Source of the DNA: Hemicentrotus pulcherrimus
Taxonomy: Eukaryota; Echinodermata; Echinoidea; Camarodonta; Strongylocentrotidae
NCBI GenBank assembly: GCA_003118195.1
Contig: BEXV01000159.1
Span: 173,575 to 237,574, forward strand
Direction of reading: 5' to 3'
Length of the DNA stretch: 64,000 nt
Part shown: piece after piece, positions 42,801 through 51,249 of the stretch
Layout of the letters: each line of letters begins with the position of its first letter
Position numbering within the stretch: position 1 is the stretch's first letter
Notes under the pieces: generated by a model
Told to the model about the DNA's origin: nothing
What the model saw: the letters and a program-made list of their open reading frames with translations, nothing else
Database searches by the model: none
Program-made: the position numbers and the translations under genes

Positions 42801-45581
42801 ATTGATCCCTGTCACCTTGACTCTTAATCGTCACCTGACGGTAGATCTTAACTGCACCTTAGTTTGATTTCCTTTGAACGGATATGAGAATGATCTTGTA
42901 GAACCATGTGACATAGTTTAAACTTCCTACATACTTCCTTCAAGTTGAATGTATAGCTTTATTTATGGGATTGAAAAACAAGTGGATAGATTTAGTGTGT
43001 GTGTGAAATAACATGTTGACTATCTGATAATGAGGTACGTTTATTTTAAGGTTGATACATTGTAAATGTTATGCAAGCAATGTGTAGTACTGGTAATAAC
43101 ACTGAATTGTGCATATTTGGTTTGTGAATCAATTATATTAAAGAAATTCTTGACTTTTAGTCATAAAACAGACCCATCTTTGGCTGTAGGCATGGTAAAT
43201 CTCAGATATTTCAAGATTGTTATCAAATTTTGTCTAAATGTCCCTGTATACAAAACAGGTTTAAAACCTCTCGATCACATGTTAGAAATAAACATGTACA
43301 AACTCTTTTCACCACCTAATGGTATGAAACTCAAAAAGCATGAAAATCCTAGAGAGTGCTTATGCTACCTGAATTAATAATGTAGAAAAGATGTACAAGA
43401 TGTGATCAGCCTTATGTTGTTCCCACAAACCATAATCCCTTTACTTTCTCCCGCTTTCTCTCTGCAGCTGAGCTTGAGAGGCAGAAGGTGATCCGTAAGA
43501 GCCAAGCCAGCACGTCCGACTCTGGAGTAGGTCTGGACACAGAGAGCTTAGCCAGTACTCAGAACCTGAGTGGTAGCATGGACTCCTTGGCCCCACCCCT
43601 CAAGGATGGCAGTCTCAAGCGAACAACGCTATCCAACTCACTCATGGACCTCAAGGAAGCAGCGAGTAAGTCAAAGACTTTCTTCTTTTCTTCATCCTCT
43701 CAAAGAATGGGCCAACTAACCCTTTCAAAGGAATACAAGATCAAACCTCGCTCAAATCTATCCTAAGCCATGGTAGCGTTCAAAGATTACTTATTTTTGA
43801 TTCTTGATAAGTCTGTTGCGCTAAGATTTGCATGAAAGATACACCTTGGTCCTCTCTTTTGTAGAATTGTGATTAGATCATTTGTAACATCCTCATTAAT
43901 CGCAATCCCAACCGAAATCCAACTAAATTTTTGTTTTTCAACTGTAAAAGTGTTTGATATACAGCCAAAATATTATTTGGTTAACTTTCTTACCATGTAG
44001 CGCATGAAGAATGATCATCCTTTAGAAGAAAGTTGCCAATTTGCTATTGATGGTTGTGGTAGGCCCTTTAGGGATTAAGAAGGCGCATTAAAGCCTCCTA
44101 ATTGTTTCCTGTTTGCCAGGATCATGTGTTGATGCTATTCTTAGGAGTCGTGTTTTGCATGGAGGATGACTGTTGTCAAGATGAAGTAGTGGAAGCACGG
44201 GGAGAACAAAAATAAACCTGTCAGCTGATCTTTGAAGGATTTACTTTTTCTCATGCCAAACTTCTATTTTTAAAAAGAGCATTTATGCACGTATTGCAGG
44301 TTAATAAGTGGGATTTAGGGATATTTGCATGTTTTGATTGTGTCTGGAACATGGATTTAAACTGCAAAGGGAAAAATTAGTACATGCAGTATGCTAACAA
44401 ATTTGAAGTACATGTAGATATGGTAACTTTAAAGTGAAAAGGGATGGAAGGCTGGATATATCAGTTCATTGAGGAGCAAATTGATGTTGAAATATGAACT
44501 AAAAATGCAATGTACTTTGACATGAAGTAGACAAGCATTTACTTGCTATTTTTCCAGTTCTGCATGGGTTTTTTTTTTCCATATTCAGTCCACTGTAACT
44601 TCATTCTCTCACTAAATTATGTAATTTGTATTGTAACCAATAATAACTCAATATATTTCCTCTTTTGTACTTCTTTCACCTGTAGATAAAGCAGACCACA
44701 GAAGCAGTGTAAGCTCCCTCGACAGTGGTGTGGTAAGTGTCAAGTCAATAAAATAATTAGTAGTACAGTCAAACCTGTCTACAGCGACCGCCCAAGGGAT
44801 ACACAAAAAGTGGTCTTTGTAGACAGGTTCCTTTAGTACATGTTTCAATGACAAACCTTTTTCAATCAAGGAAAACAAAACATGTGCTTGTCGTAAACAG
44901 GTAGTCACTATTAAAAGCAGGTTTGACTGTAGTCCAGAAAAGTTCAGAAGTAACTTCAAAACTTCAGAAGTAACTTCAAAACTTTTCTTAAAATAGCACT
45001 TTTTATGATCTCACAATTATGAACCCAGTGCACCATTTCCCCTTCTACGGTATTCTGTTCTGTAAAGCGCAAATAGACATGCAATAGTGCCTATGTGTTA
45101 TGCACTATAAAAAAACGTTTGATTATTAGTAGTTTAGGACTTGTACATAAACCCATGTCAATTGAAAGGCTGGGCTTGAGCCATGTGAGCTTTAGACTAC
45201 TATATGCATAGTTTACTGAGAGCCATGCAGCGCTTACTTTATTAAAGATAGAGTTAACCCTGTACGGTCAGTCGGTGCCAATGTTAAGCTGATTTAATCT
45301 AGGCTGAAGGCTGAAAATGTAAAAGTAGACTCTCTGGACTGAGCATTGAAATGTACATTTAACTTTTATAATTTTATGTTAATTTCAATAAAATTGATTG
45401 CATTCCTAATTATTTTTTCTGTTTTTATCCACAGCCAATAGATATCAACGCTACCATGCCTCTACCAAAGAAGGGTCGCTCACCCCTACCTAGCTCCATG
45501 TGGGGGAAAAAGAAGCAGACCCCAACCAACAAAGGGCCCCCTGGTGTGGCCCCGTCTCCCCATGCAGAATCCAACGCTTGA
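4089..45581 (+). CDS. IQSEC: IQSEC/BRAG-family ARF guanine-nucleotide exchange factor (IQ motif, Sec7, PH), whole gene span
   Basis: The gene encodes an exchange factor that loads GTP onto ARF GTPases (ARF6 class in known family members) at the plasma membrane and endosomes; vertebrate members act in synapses, adhesion and receptor endocytosis. Thirteen coding exons join in phase: 4089-4255, 21686-22409, 23748-25732, 29077-29238, 32803-32917, 37412-37586, 38090-38235, 39347-39463, 40103-40199, 40596-40745, 43468-43665, 44686-44732, 45435-45581. They total 4,230 nt, or 1,409 residues. Order in the protein: a Ser/Pro/Thr-rich N-terminus; the family signature [10 protein letters not shown] then [10 protein letters not shown]; an IQ motif near residues 315-335; a short acidic coiled-coil; a long Ser-rich linker; Sec7 at about 946-1140 with the glutamic finger in LPGEAQ (Glu1042); PH at about 1159-1280; and a basic Pro-rich tail. 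Human paralogues are about 1,100-1,500 residues, so the length fits. An in-frame stop at 4058-4060 supports the start, although other family members have alternative first exons. The C-terminus ends SNA and shows no PDZ ligand. Confidence 0.93.
8807..8888. mobile_element. Small TTAA-flanked inverted-repeat element (piggyBac-like MITE)
   Basis: TTAA sits at both edges, and the ends pair as CCCCTTGCCAACTGGA against TCCAGTTGCCAATGGG, giving an 82-bp hairpin-capable unit. A relative with the same outer motif lies at 40205-40284. A TTAA target duplication next to a CCC-type terminus is typical of piggyBac-related non-autonomous elements; that assignment is inference. Confidence 0.6.
10377..10575. 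mobile_element. GC-rich MITE with 12-bp terminal inverted repeats
   Basis: The left end GCTATGGTCACA is the exact reverse complement of the right end TGTGACCATAGC. Imperfect subterminal repeats rich in GCCGCTCGG/CCGAGCGG follow. The 199-bp insert is strikingly GC-rich inside AT-rich intron DNA, which marks it as a foreign unit. It has no coding capacity, so it is non-autonomous. I could not define the target-site duplication. Confidence 0.7.
11185..11936. repeat. Tandem duplication, two ~375-bp copies
   Basis: Copy 1 runs from about 11185 to 11570 and copy 2 from about 11573 to 11936. Long matching blocks (for example TTGCATGTAGATGTGTAATA at 11261 and 11640) recur at a spacing of about 379 bp, with scattered substitutions and small indels. 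The copies have diverged visibly, so this is an old duplication rather than an assembly artefact. Each copy contains the left part of the TIR element described at 11734-12018. Confidence 0.75.
11734..12018. mobile_element. TIR element (MITE), complete copy within the tandem duplication
   Basis: The left end TAGGCCTGTCTTCATCAGCT pairs imperfectly with the right end AGCTGATGATAATGGGCCTA, and pairing continues inward through GCCAAATAACC and GGTTATTTGGC. The unit is ~285 bp and non-coding. The upstream tandem copy begins the same element at 11355 but lacks a right end. Transposon superfamily unknown. Confidence 0.6.
14211..14340 (-). mobile_element. SINE fragment with a 7SL/Alu-domain-like 5' end
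   Basis: On the - strand the piece opens GGCGTTGTGGCGTGCGCCTG and continues TAATCCAGCTA. This closely resembles the start of 7SL RNA and Alu/B1 elements (GTGGCGCG-type A box, CCTGTAGTCCCAGCTA). Further on it has a tRNA-style B box, GGTTCGAAACTG. A T/G-rich stretch (14341-14390 on the + strand) lies before its 5' end. Resemblance is judged from memory of the 7SL sequence. It could instead be a chance tRNA-derived SINE. Confidence 0.45.
16140..16168. repeat. Assembly Ns followed by a 24-base poly-C run
   Basis: Five Ns (16140-16144) are followed by an uninterrupted run of C to 16168. This is probably a low-confidence homopolymer or small gap in the assembly. True length is uncertain. Confidence 0.85.
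18780..18850 (-). mobile_element. tRNA-derived SINE head (tRNA-Thr-like, degenerate)
   Basis: The - strand reads GGCTCAGTGGTAGAGCAG (D-arm/A box), then TCTCGTAA (anticodon-like CGT), then GTTTGAAACC in the T-loop position. The anticodon and T stems do not pair properly and the acceptor stem is absent, so this is a SINE or tRNA pseudogene and not a functional tRNA gene. Confidence 0.5.
21686..22409 (+). CDS. IQSEC: IQSEC coding exon 2 (Pro/Thr-rich, ends at the family signature)
   Basis: Acceptor TTTTGTGCAG, donor GTAAGTATT, phase 2 in and 0 out. The first two thirds are very rich in Pro, Thr and Ser (repeats such as [15 protein letters not shown]), predicting a disordered SH3-ligand-like region. 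The end reads [20 protein letters not shown] then [13 protein letters not shown], matching the conserved stretch before the IQ motif in human IQSEC proteins (KQEEEEIKRSK...DSYELSTDLQ). That match secures the exon. Confidence 0.93.
22410..23747 (+). other. IQSEC intron 2
   Basis: Begins GTAAGT and ends CCTACAG. Contains a short C run near 22720. I see no other gene or defined repeat. Confidence 0.85.
23748..25732 (+). CDS. IQSEC: IQSEC coding exon 3 (1,985 nt: IQ motif, coiled-coil, Ser-rich linker, start of Sec7)
   Basis: A single large exon, phase 0 in and 2 out. It opens [10 protein letters not shown], almost identical to human IQSEC, then the IQ motif [18 protein letters not shown], the calmodulin-binding site in this family. 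Next comes an acidic helical block ([20 protein letters not shown]) at the place of the conserved IQSEC helix. About 550 residues of Ser/Thr/Pro-rich sequence follow with many S-P pairs, likely disordered and phosphorylated. The exon ends [13 protein letters not shown], the first strand/helix of Sec7. The donor is GTGAGT. Confidence 0.95.
25733..29076 (+). other. IQSEC intron 3
   Basis: Begins GTGAGT and ends TTTCAACAG. Holds a near-identical 108-bp direct duplication (26727-26952) and a poly-T run near 28585. No coding exon seen. Confidence 0.85.
26727..26952. repeat. Direct tandem duplication, two 108-bp copies, one mismatch
   Basis: Copy 1 is 26727-26834 and copy 2 is 26845-26952, a spacing of 118 bp. 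The only difference I see is CTGG versus CAGG in the block TGTGTTC(T/A)GGTGTAGG. The 10-base linker (AGACCTAGAA) is unique. Near-identity points to a recent duplication or an assembly artefact. No N marks it. Confidence 0.85.
29077..29238 (+). CDS. IQSEC: IQSEC coding exon 4 (Sec7, N-terminal helices)
   Basis: Acceptor TTTCAACAG, donor GTAAGT, phase 2 in and out. The first base completes AAA, giving [16 protein letters not shown] across the junction, then [19 protein letters not shown], matching the Sec7 segment of human IQSEC (NLFNKKPEKG, FLLQRKGLSRQMIGEFLGN). Confidence 0.96.
29298..29555 (-). pseudogene. Possible antisense pseudogene or unrecognised exon inside IQSEC intron 4
   Basis: An 85-codon open frame on the - strand has a protein-like, hydrophilic composition ([18 protein letters not shown], then many K/E/N/D residues), unlike the Leu/Phe/Ile-rich chance frames in the rest of the intron. 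On the same strand, the DNA upstream to about 29755 also shows protein-like fragments in shifting frames with stops. I do not recognise the protein. It could be a decayed retrocopy, a terminal exon of a nested gene, or chance. Confidence 0.2.
32210..32605. mobile_element. 396-bp foldback palindrome (foldback MITE)
   Basis: The left arm begins ATAGAGTACCGAAGCTGTGA and the right arm ends in its reverse complement. The arms (~195 bp each) pair almost throughout, closing at GGCTCCTAA-TGG-TTAGGAGCC around 32408. A few mismatches and an indel are present. No coding capacity. If transcribed within the IQSEC pre-mRNA it would form a very stable hairpin. Superfamily not determined. Confidence 0.85.
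32803..32917 (+). CDS. IQSEC: IQSEC coding exon 5 (Sec7, glutamic finger)
   Basis: Phase 2 in and 0 out. GA plus A completes Glu, then [20 protein letters not shown] and [15 protein letters not shown]. The GEAQ glutamate (Glu1042 in my numbering) is the catalytic 'glutamic finger' of Sec7 exchange factors and is intact. Human IQSEC has IRVQGEAQKVERLIE here. Donor GTGAGA. Confidence 0.97.
36545..36648. mobile_element. Short inverted repeat with GGGGCATTGCAAG ends
   Basis: The left end TAATGGGGCATTGCAAGAAA pairs with the right end TTTCTTGCAACACCCCATTA (one mismatch), and the interior is also TTGCAA-rich and partly self-complementary. A shorter relative lies 110 bp downstream at 36762-36830. 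Confidence 0.6.
36762..36830. mobile_element. Second short TTGCAA-rich inverted repeat
   Basis: Begins TGGGGCATTGCAATCAATTG and ends TTGCAACGCCCCATA, so it is a smaller, partly internally repeated relative of 36545-36648. The two are separated by an (AG)-rich stretch. They may be two insertions of one family, or remnants of one larger element. Confidence 0.5.
37412..37586 (+). CDS. IQSEC: IQSEC coding exon 6 (Sec7 core)
   Basis: Phase 0 in and 1 out. Encodes [10 protein letters not shown], then [20 protein letters not shown] and [20 protein letters not shown], matching the ARF-binding groove of human IQSEC Sec7 (FILAFAIILLNTDMYSPNVK). The usual Asn in LLNTD is Thr here (MLTTD). Donor GTAAGG. 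An 8-base N run sits just downstream at 37633-37640. Confidence 0.97.
37587..38089 (+). other. IQSEC intron 6 with an 8-base N run
   Basis: Begins GTAAGG and ends GACCTTCAG. A G/A-rich stretch leads into Ns at 37633-37640, an assembly uncertainty. Nothing else seen. Confidence 0.85.
38090..38235 (+). CDS. IQSEC: IQSEC coding exon 7 (end of Sec7, Sec7-PH linker)
   Basis: Phase 1 in and 0 out. G plus GT gives Gly, then [20 protein letters not shown] and an AFQPGEDHV...GEKPFP segment, equivalent to human VDDGEDIPREMLMGIYERI...DHVSQV...GKKP. Donor GTAAGT. Confidence 0.95.
38236..39346 (+). other. IQSEC intron 7
   Basis: Begins GTAAGT and ends TTCTTTACAG. AT-rich with a C-run near 39165. I see no gene or defined repeat. 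Confidence 0.85.
39347..39463 (+). CDS. IQSEC: IQSEC coding exon 8 (PH domain, first strands)
   Basis: Phase 0 in and out. [20 protein letters not shown] then [11 protein letters not shown]. The human counterpart is [20 protein letters not shown]...REIFLFNDLLV, so the PH domain is clear. PH domains in this family bind phosphoinositides and help recruit the exchange factor to membranes. Donor GTAAGT. Confidence 0.96.
39464..40102 (+). other. IQSEC intron 8 with a (CT)n microsatellite
   Basis: Begins GTAAGT and ends GAACGTAG. Contains a C-run followed by a CT-dinucleotide repeat at about 39815-39839. No other feature seen. Confidence 0.85.
40103..40199 (+). CDS. IQSEC: IQSEC coding exon 9 (PH domain, middle)
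   Basis: Phase 0 in and 1 out. [20 protein letters not shown] then [12 protein letters not shown], aligned with human VTKIFQKKKNSVTYSFRQSF. The donor GTAAGT merges directly into a TTAA-flanked mini-element (40205-40284). Confidence 0.95.
40205..40284. mobile_element. TTAA-flanked mini-element abutting the exon 9 donor
   Basis: TTAA lies at both edges. The inner ends ATCCCTTGACC and AGGCAAAGGG resemble the element at 8807-8888 (CCCCTTGCC...GGG). It starts 5 bases after the exon 9/intron 9 border, so the splice donor GTAAG runs straight into the insertion's target site. Piggybac-like assignment is inferred. Confidence 0.5.
40596..40745 (+). CDS. IQSEC: IQSEC coding exon 10 (end of PH domain)
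   Basis: Phase 1 in and out. [20 protein letters not shown] then [20 protein letters not shown]. The closing PH helix matches human KKFTDDLRESIAEVQEMEK. Acceptor CTTCTTCAG, donor GTAGGT. Intron 9 before it holds a strong extra acceptor at 40440 discussed among the findings. Confidence 0.96.
40746..43467 (+). other. IQSEC intron 10
   Basis: Begins GTAGGT and ends CTCTCTGCAG. AT-rich. Open frames up to 103 codons (e.g. 43066-43377) show no conserved domain. No defined repeat recognised. Confidence 0.85.
43468..43665 (+). CDS. IQSEC: IQSEC coding exon 11 (post-PH, Ser-rich)
   Basis: Phase 1 in and out. [13 protein letters not shown] follows the PH helix as in human (SELEKQKG). Then comes a Ser-rich stretch, and [16 protein letters not shown] matches human LKRSALSSSLRDLSEA, the conserved IQSEC C-terminal motif. 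Donor GTAAGT. Confidence 0.95.
43666..44685 (+). other. IQSEC intron 11
   Basis: Begins GTAAGT and ends TTTCACCTGTAG. No other feature seen. Confidence 0.85.
44686..44732 (+). CDS. IQSEC: IQSEC coding exon 12 (47 nt)
   Basis: Phase 1 in and 0 out. [16 protein letters not shown], equivalent to the human RGRRSSAGSLESNV motif. Small but well bordered (CACCTGTAG acceptor, GTAAGT donor). If the donor is ignored the frame continues VSVKSIK and stops, so intron retention would give a short alternative C-terminus. Confidence 0.88.
44733..45434 (+). other. IQSEC intron 12
   Basis: Begins GTAAGT and ends TTATCCACAG. Contains a Tc1/mariner-like MITE (44766-44929), a 20-bp direct repeat CTTCAGAAGTAACTTCAAAA at about 44945-44985, and a weak SINE-tail-like stretch near 45050-45130 (TATGCACTATAAA before ATTATTAGTAG). 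Confidence 0.8.
44766..44929. mobile_element. 164-bp MITE with CAGTCAAACCTG inverted ends and TA duplication
   Basis: The left end CAGTCAAACCTG is the exact reverse complement of the right end CAGGTTTGACTG, flanked on both sides by TA (44764-44765, 44930-44931). TA duplication plus CAGT-type ends indicates a non-autonomous Tc1/mariner-type element. No coding capacity. Confidence 0.8.
45435..45581 (+). CDS. IQSEC: IQSEC coding exon 13 (C-terminus and stop)
   Basis: Phase 0 in. [20 protein letters not shown], then [10 protein letters not shown] and a Pro-rich end finishing HAESNA and TGA at 45579-45581. Basic and Pro-rich, like the variable C-terminal tails of the family. It lacks the C-terminal PDZ ligand of some vertebrate isoforms. 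Supported by the preceding acceptor, open frame and exact closure of the 4,230-nt CDS. Confidence 0.88.
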   Translation, partial: PIDINATMPLPKKGRSPLPSSMWGKKKQTPTNKGPPGVAPSPHAESNA

Positions 45582-48500
45582 CGCCCCCCTCTCTCTCCTC
45601 CACCTGCCCCTTCAGAGCGATGGGCGGAGGTGCGGCCAGTCGTCGGTGCTTCCCAAGATATGGATGTGGGAGATGATGGAAGGTGGTGTGCTATGCTAGG
45701 AGAAGCTTAGGAAAGCTTTCAGGCCAGGGGTCAACCTGCTACAGGCCAATCGGCATTCCGAGAGCCAAGGAAGGTGCTGCCAACATGAGGGATGAGCTAC
45801 CAACAGAGATACACGATGATCATTTGTTGATCAAAACGAAATCGTACCCGGTTTGAGTGTTTGAGGATATTTACTTCATGTAGCAGCTTCAGTAGTCATC
45901 CGATGTATGACTATGGGTTGATGAGATAGCTCACACCATCATAGCTGCTAGTCGATTACTCACCTAATCTGTTTGATAGATGCAATAATACGAATGAAAC
46001 AGTAATAGACTAGAGAGCAAGATCTATGAACAAATTATTGCTTCAGCTTTTTGTACCTACAATGTATGTTTAATAATAAGTGATGAAGAGAAACTGACAC
46101 AGTCTTCAAGCACTTCTTCATGTTACAGTGTGAAGACGTCAAACTAGTGCGAAATGTTAGATTTGAATAATTTCACTTATAAATAGACTCAGAGGTATTT
46201 TTAAAGAATGCAAAATACCTTGCAATGCACCATTAGTAGGATAGAATAATGTATTAGAGCATCTCCCCAATAATTCTGACAAAGTTACATAGTTATGAAT
46301 AAATTTGTAAAACATGCCATATCTGCTATTATGGTTTTTCTCGTTATGAATGTCTTGCCAAAGATCGAGTGAAATGTATTACAACTGATGCAGGAGATAT
46401 AGGTTAGTCCGTTGTCAATTTGAAGAGCACTAGTGATTATGTGGTTGCCAATATGACAAAAAACTGTCATCAGATAATTCCACTGAGCGCTACACAAAGG
46501 TTTTATAATCGACACTTTTATGAATGAGGCAAGAAATGATTGATATGCACTTAAAAGTATGAAGATATATTTTGATTCTAATTTTATAATGAAGCAAAGT
46601 ATGAAAATCAATTAAGTCTGCAAAGCAAAGAAGAAAATAGAGGGTGTAGCTCACAGTAATCATTTCTGATGCCTTGTTTTGCATTGTTATTGTGTGTATC
46701 GTGGAGATGATAATGATTAGGATAGCACATAGATAATTGGACTAGATCATCGTGAGCAACGATTCAAGAATTAGTCAGTATCTGCACACAATATTATTGA
46801 GAGAGTGGCTATGATGCATTACACAGGAAACTGAGCAATATCATCTAATAACGCTTGCATAGTGAATGTTACTCTCATTTGCCTACTGTTTTCCAAATAG
46901 TCAAGTTAATCTTCATCAAAATTCTAGGTGAATCTCCTATGCTTATTTGTTACCCCATGAATAGTTTCATTCAGCTTAATCCAAGGTTGTGGTTTTTTCG
47001 TTTCATGTTAACATATAGGTTTTTCGTCCCATAAAAATCATCTTTTTATTTTACTTTTGATAGATAGTGTATTGTTTGGGGCCGTATATTCAGTGATGTA
47101 ACATGTATTGGTACATGTATAATGTCATCTTGTATCCCAGAATGTTTACAGCATTAAATTCAAACAATGTATTTACTGCTGTGCAGTATTAAAGTGAATG
47201 AGTGCAATTCAACAGATTTAACATTTGTAAAGACAAGTCATACATGTGTATTATTAGTTTACAATCTCATCCAACCTTTGTAGAGGTGCTGTGGTCCATT
47301 AGATAAGTCTCAGCGATGGTGAACCACAAGGTTCAGGGTTCGAATCCCTGTTGCAGCACTAGTGTCCTTTGGCAAGACATTAATTTACAATAGCCACACT
47401 GTAACCAGGTGAGGTAAATGGGTACCGGCAGGAATGAACTCCATCACATGCTCGAGCGCTGTAATGGCAGTCATTCTGAAGCCAGGGTAAGCGCCAGGAG
47501 TGATAATGTGCCAGACACAAGCGCTATACAAAACTCCACTATTATCACTTTGATTTTACTCTTCCTATTAAAAGGGGTAGCAAAATCAATCCAGTAAAGA
47601 AAAAAAGATTAAACAGAGGTGTAATGTCAGTTGACCTATCTAAATATAGTGTATATACGAATCAATGGCAAATTATATATCATTTATACAGAAATTGAAA
47701 TATTTCTCAAAAAGTGTAATTATCCTTCCATGAAGCAAGGGAAACTAGCTTGGACACATTTATAATTTTAGATTATTAAGGCCCAAAATACTTGTAGTTT
47801 GTGTATTCTGTTAAGATAATATATGTTATCCTTTTGTTTATTATAAACTTGCATTGTCTTTAGAACCAGTGCATATTGTGTGCGTATTATATCTAACTTG
47901 ATTGCTATTGTTAGTTATTTAACGTTTTCAAACATAAGTTTGAGAGAGTAATTCAAAATAAGTAATAAGGGGAAAGGGGTCCAACAAGTAATTTTTCTCT
48001 CCAAATTCATCAAAATTTATATTTTGAAGGAAAAACAGGGGGAGAAAAAACTCTTTTTGCACTGTTAGTTACGTTTTCCAGGTATCTCACAATAGAAATC
48101 TAGGCAGGGTAAATTTTGTTGTACAAGGGACCTTGACAGAAGCACCATGCTCATTGAGTGTTGCAATTGTGGCATCAATCTTTCATGTAAAGCTGCACTT
48201 AAAATAGAAGAAAAAAAAAAAAAAAAAGATTAACAACCATAAAAATGTACCTTGCCCAGATTTTTCTATGAAAATCAATTTATTTTAAATGTGCAATGAT
48301 TATCATAGTAACTAAAATGATGAATAAAAATATTAAATATTTACGTTATGCATGTATAACCAACCTATGAAAAAAATGTCAACTATTATTCATTGATCGC
48401 TTCTGCAGATATTCTAATTTATTGTCGCTTGACAAAGATTGTAGCAATGATGTTGTTTTGTTACGTGTTGAATAGATATTTATGATTTTGTCAAACATAT

Positions 48501-48729
48501 TTTCATTTTTATACATTATTTTCAATTGTCACAGCTCGTGCATATAAGTTGCATTCAAAAAATTATTAGCAAAAATATTATATATTAAAGTCATATTGTT
48601 TGTAATTTATCTTAGATATTATGTGAAATGTTTGTAAATTGTAACACTTGCATCTAAGTGTACTGTAAAGAGAGCTTCAAAATTTCTTTTTAAAAGGAAA
48701 TGAAAAGAATTGTCTATTATTTCAATAAA
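45582..48729 (+). other. Probable IQSEC 3' UTR and flank
   Basis: The stretch has no coding signal. Candidate AATAAA poly(A) signals lie at 46298-46303 and 48724-48729. I cannot tell which is used. The first few hundred bases are less AT-rich than the rest, which fits transcribed UTR. It includes a SINE at 47283-47560 and a poly-A run near 48210. Confidence 0.45.
47283..47560 (+). mobile_element. tRNA-derived SINE
   Basis: The tRNA-like head has a paired acceptor (GGTGCTG with CAGCACT) and a perfect T-arm (CAGGG-TTCGAAT-CCCTG). The D and anticodon arms are poor, so it is not a functional tRNA. The body has AGTGTCCTTTGGCAAGACAT and the 3' part has GCGCTATACAAA before ATTATCAC, the tail style of marine-invertebrate SINEs. 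It shares the body motif with the - strand SINE at 60568-60965. Confidence 0.75.
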
Positions 48730-50380
48730 TTATGGAAATGAAAAGTGATTGGTTATGTCTTTCTTTATGTTAAAATACTGTAGATAATTTGTATTTAATA
48801 AATAAAGGGGAAATACCTTTCAGAGAGAGAGAGAGAGAAAGTCAAAGAAGCTTTGGGGGAAACTGGCATCATAGAAGATGTAAGAAATTAAGAGAGCATA
48901 TATGTAATCATCCCATGCATCCAGTGTTGATATAAGAAATTTTAAAATAAGGGGAGAGAGAGAGAGGGGGAGGGGGCAGGAAGAGTATGTAAACAATTAT
49001 AATATTAATAGATAAATAAGTAGCAGTGAAATAGAATAGATGAAATATCAGAATATTTGGTAATTTGAAGGGGAAAAAAAGTAAGGAAAACAGGTTTAGA
49101 TATAATACTCATTCGCAACGGGATATAATACATTTTGTAGATGAATAATTTTGTCAACCAACTAAATAACCATACTGTAAACTCTGAAACTTTTGAAAAT
49201 TGTAGAGGATGGCCTTTTTTACTGCAATAGATTTTCATCAATTGCAAGAATTTGATAGTTATGTCAGTTGTGAATCAATTATTTCCCAGCATTAAAAAAA
49301 AAAAAAACTTTTGTAAATGGAAGCCGCTTGAGAAGTTAATGAACAATTCATGCAAGTAAATGTAGTTTACAGCAATCAAATAGCAAACGAATTCAATATA
49401 ACAATCACCATAAAAATATTAGTAGACCAAGTACAGCACTGGCAAGACACACAAAAGAAAGCATAATCATGTTCATCTCTTGGCTTAACAGAGACTCGCT
49501 GTTCCTTGAAATAAGCCGTATGAAAATATGACAGGAAATGCCAAACTATTTTATTCACTTGCTTCTAAATACAAGGTATAGATAATAATTCCTATTGAGT
49601 TCTAATTTCTATAAACTGTTGATTCCTGATCATTATCAGTTTCAAATTAGTTGCCAGATGAAATCAAATGTCAAATATTTCTCTCCTAGAGTCACAGGAG
49701 ACTGATCTGTGGGGGCTTGAATTAATTTGTGTATTGTTACTCCACAACACAAAAAAACAAAAAACAGAAGTAGGAGTGGGGCGTTTCATTTACTACATGT
49801 AAAATTAAAGAAATCTAATGAACTGCTTTGAGATACATACTAATGCTGTTCATAGTCTTAAATCTATTCCTGCAAAGCAAAACATGAATACTCTGAAGAA
49901 GTAAAGGATACAACAAAAACCAGTTATTTATTTCTTAATTGCTCTTTATACATATAAAAGTATGGTCAAATATTCATTCACAATATATACATTTGTACAA
50001 TTTTCAGACAATATCTACAACATATTAGAAAACAGTTGGGTGCAATTCATATATCTGTACAATTTAGCAGTGAAAGCAATTCTTCAGGCTAATCCTGCTT
50101 TATATGATATTCATCTAATAAAGACGTTTCATTCTTGACCTTTCCATTATCTTACATTTTCTAAGGCTTTGATATTAACCTTAGAAAGACAAAGACCCAC
50201 ATTATATTGTAGCCTTATTCATACATTTTAATGACTCAAATCTCCAAACTATACAACCAGTATTCATGAGCCCAAATGAGATGAGAAGTGTTTCATAATA
50301 CATGTATGTGAGTATTTTCTCATGGCTCTGATTATAACGTGTTAAACAAACTTTAAGCAGAAATAGCACTAAAACTTCAG

Positions 50381-50664
50381 GGGGGTGTTTCACAAAGATC
50401 CTAAGTTGGACTTAAAAATTATGGAAAGCCGTTAGCATCTTTGAAAATATTTTGTAGAAGTTATTTAAAAGGCATAAAATGTTAATTCAAATCATTCATA
50501 TTATCAAGGAGATAACAAGTTCTTGATGTGTCATTTATGAAAAGTCTAAAATACTTCATTTTTTTTTGGAATAGATTTTGTTTGAAGGCTACAAATGGCT
50601 CTCAATAAAATTTAAGTCCAACTTAGAGTTAAGTTCGACTTATGATCTTTGTGAAACACCTCCC
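50381..50664. mobile_element. MITE with GGGTGTTTCACAAAGATC inverted ends
   Basis: The left end GGGGGTGTTTCACAAAGATC matches the reverse complement of the right end GATCTTTGTGAAACACCTCC with one mismatch. Pairing resumes further in (TAAGTTGGACTTAA / TTAAGTCCAACTTA). The unit is 284 bp and non-coding. A relative with the same right end lies at 56569-56880. Superfamily unknown. Confidence 0.75.
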
Positions 50665-51243
50665 AGGAGTTTAATTTGCGCAAATGCAAGTCTTTCTCTT
50701 TTTTTAATACAAATGGAACTTTCTGAAGTACATAACTATAATGCATACCATTAATTTTTGATCCACAATTTCATGTTGAATCAATGTTAACCCACAGCTA
50801 AATATTTTACCAATTTGAAGGAGAAATTGTGAATAAGTTTTATGCTGTAGATAAGCTTGATTAGATTGACTGTACCCACTGAACTTTATTTTCTACTGCA
50901 TCGAAACCAAATTGACAATGGAAACAGGAAGTCTTTCCAAGTCGTTCGGCAGAAGATAAATCATGTCATTGACAGTGTAGTTCTCATTGCGTAGTCTTGA
51001 AATCACCATGCTATCTTCAGTGATGCATGTTACCTTTTACCGGCCTCACATAAAGCCTGTCTTATAATGTAAAAAAAGTGTATATGAAGACCAGTCATTG
51101 TCACTAATCTCCTGATTGGATAGAATGGGGAATTCTCATCATGGTCTGGCCTACTAGTTTGCAATCCATGCCAAAAATTCTTGTCTTAGAGTCCATGCAG
51201 CAGTTCTATTTTCATATCTCTCATAGTAGTCTAGACACTAGCT

Positions 51244-51249
51244 TTTATT
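51244..51249 (-). terminator. Candidate CCDC77 poly(A) signal
   Basis: AATAAA on the - strand, about 70 bases after the CCDC77 stop codon. Position is plausible for a short 3' UTR. No transcript evidence is available here. Confidence 0.35.

Noticed and set aside
43066..43377. 103-codon + strand frame in IQSEC intron 10
   Set aside because: No domain, no conservation to recall, and its phase and borders do not fit the IQSEC reading frame.
45050..45130. SINE tail fragment in IQSEC intron 12
   Set aside because: Only a short GCACTATAAA-like motif and ATTATTAG end are visible. Too little to call as a separate element.
47283..47360. Functional tRNA gene
   Set aside because: Acceptor and T-arm pair well, but the D and anticodon arms do not, and a SINE body follows.
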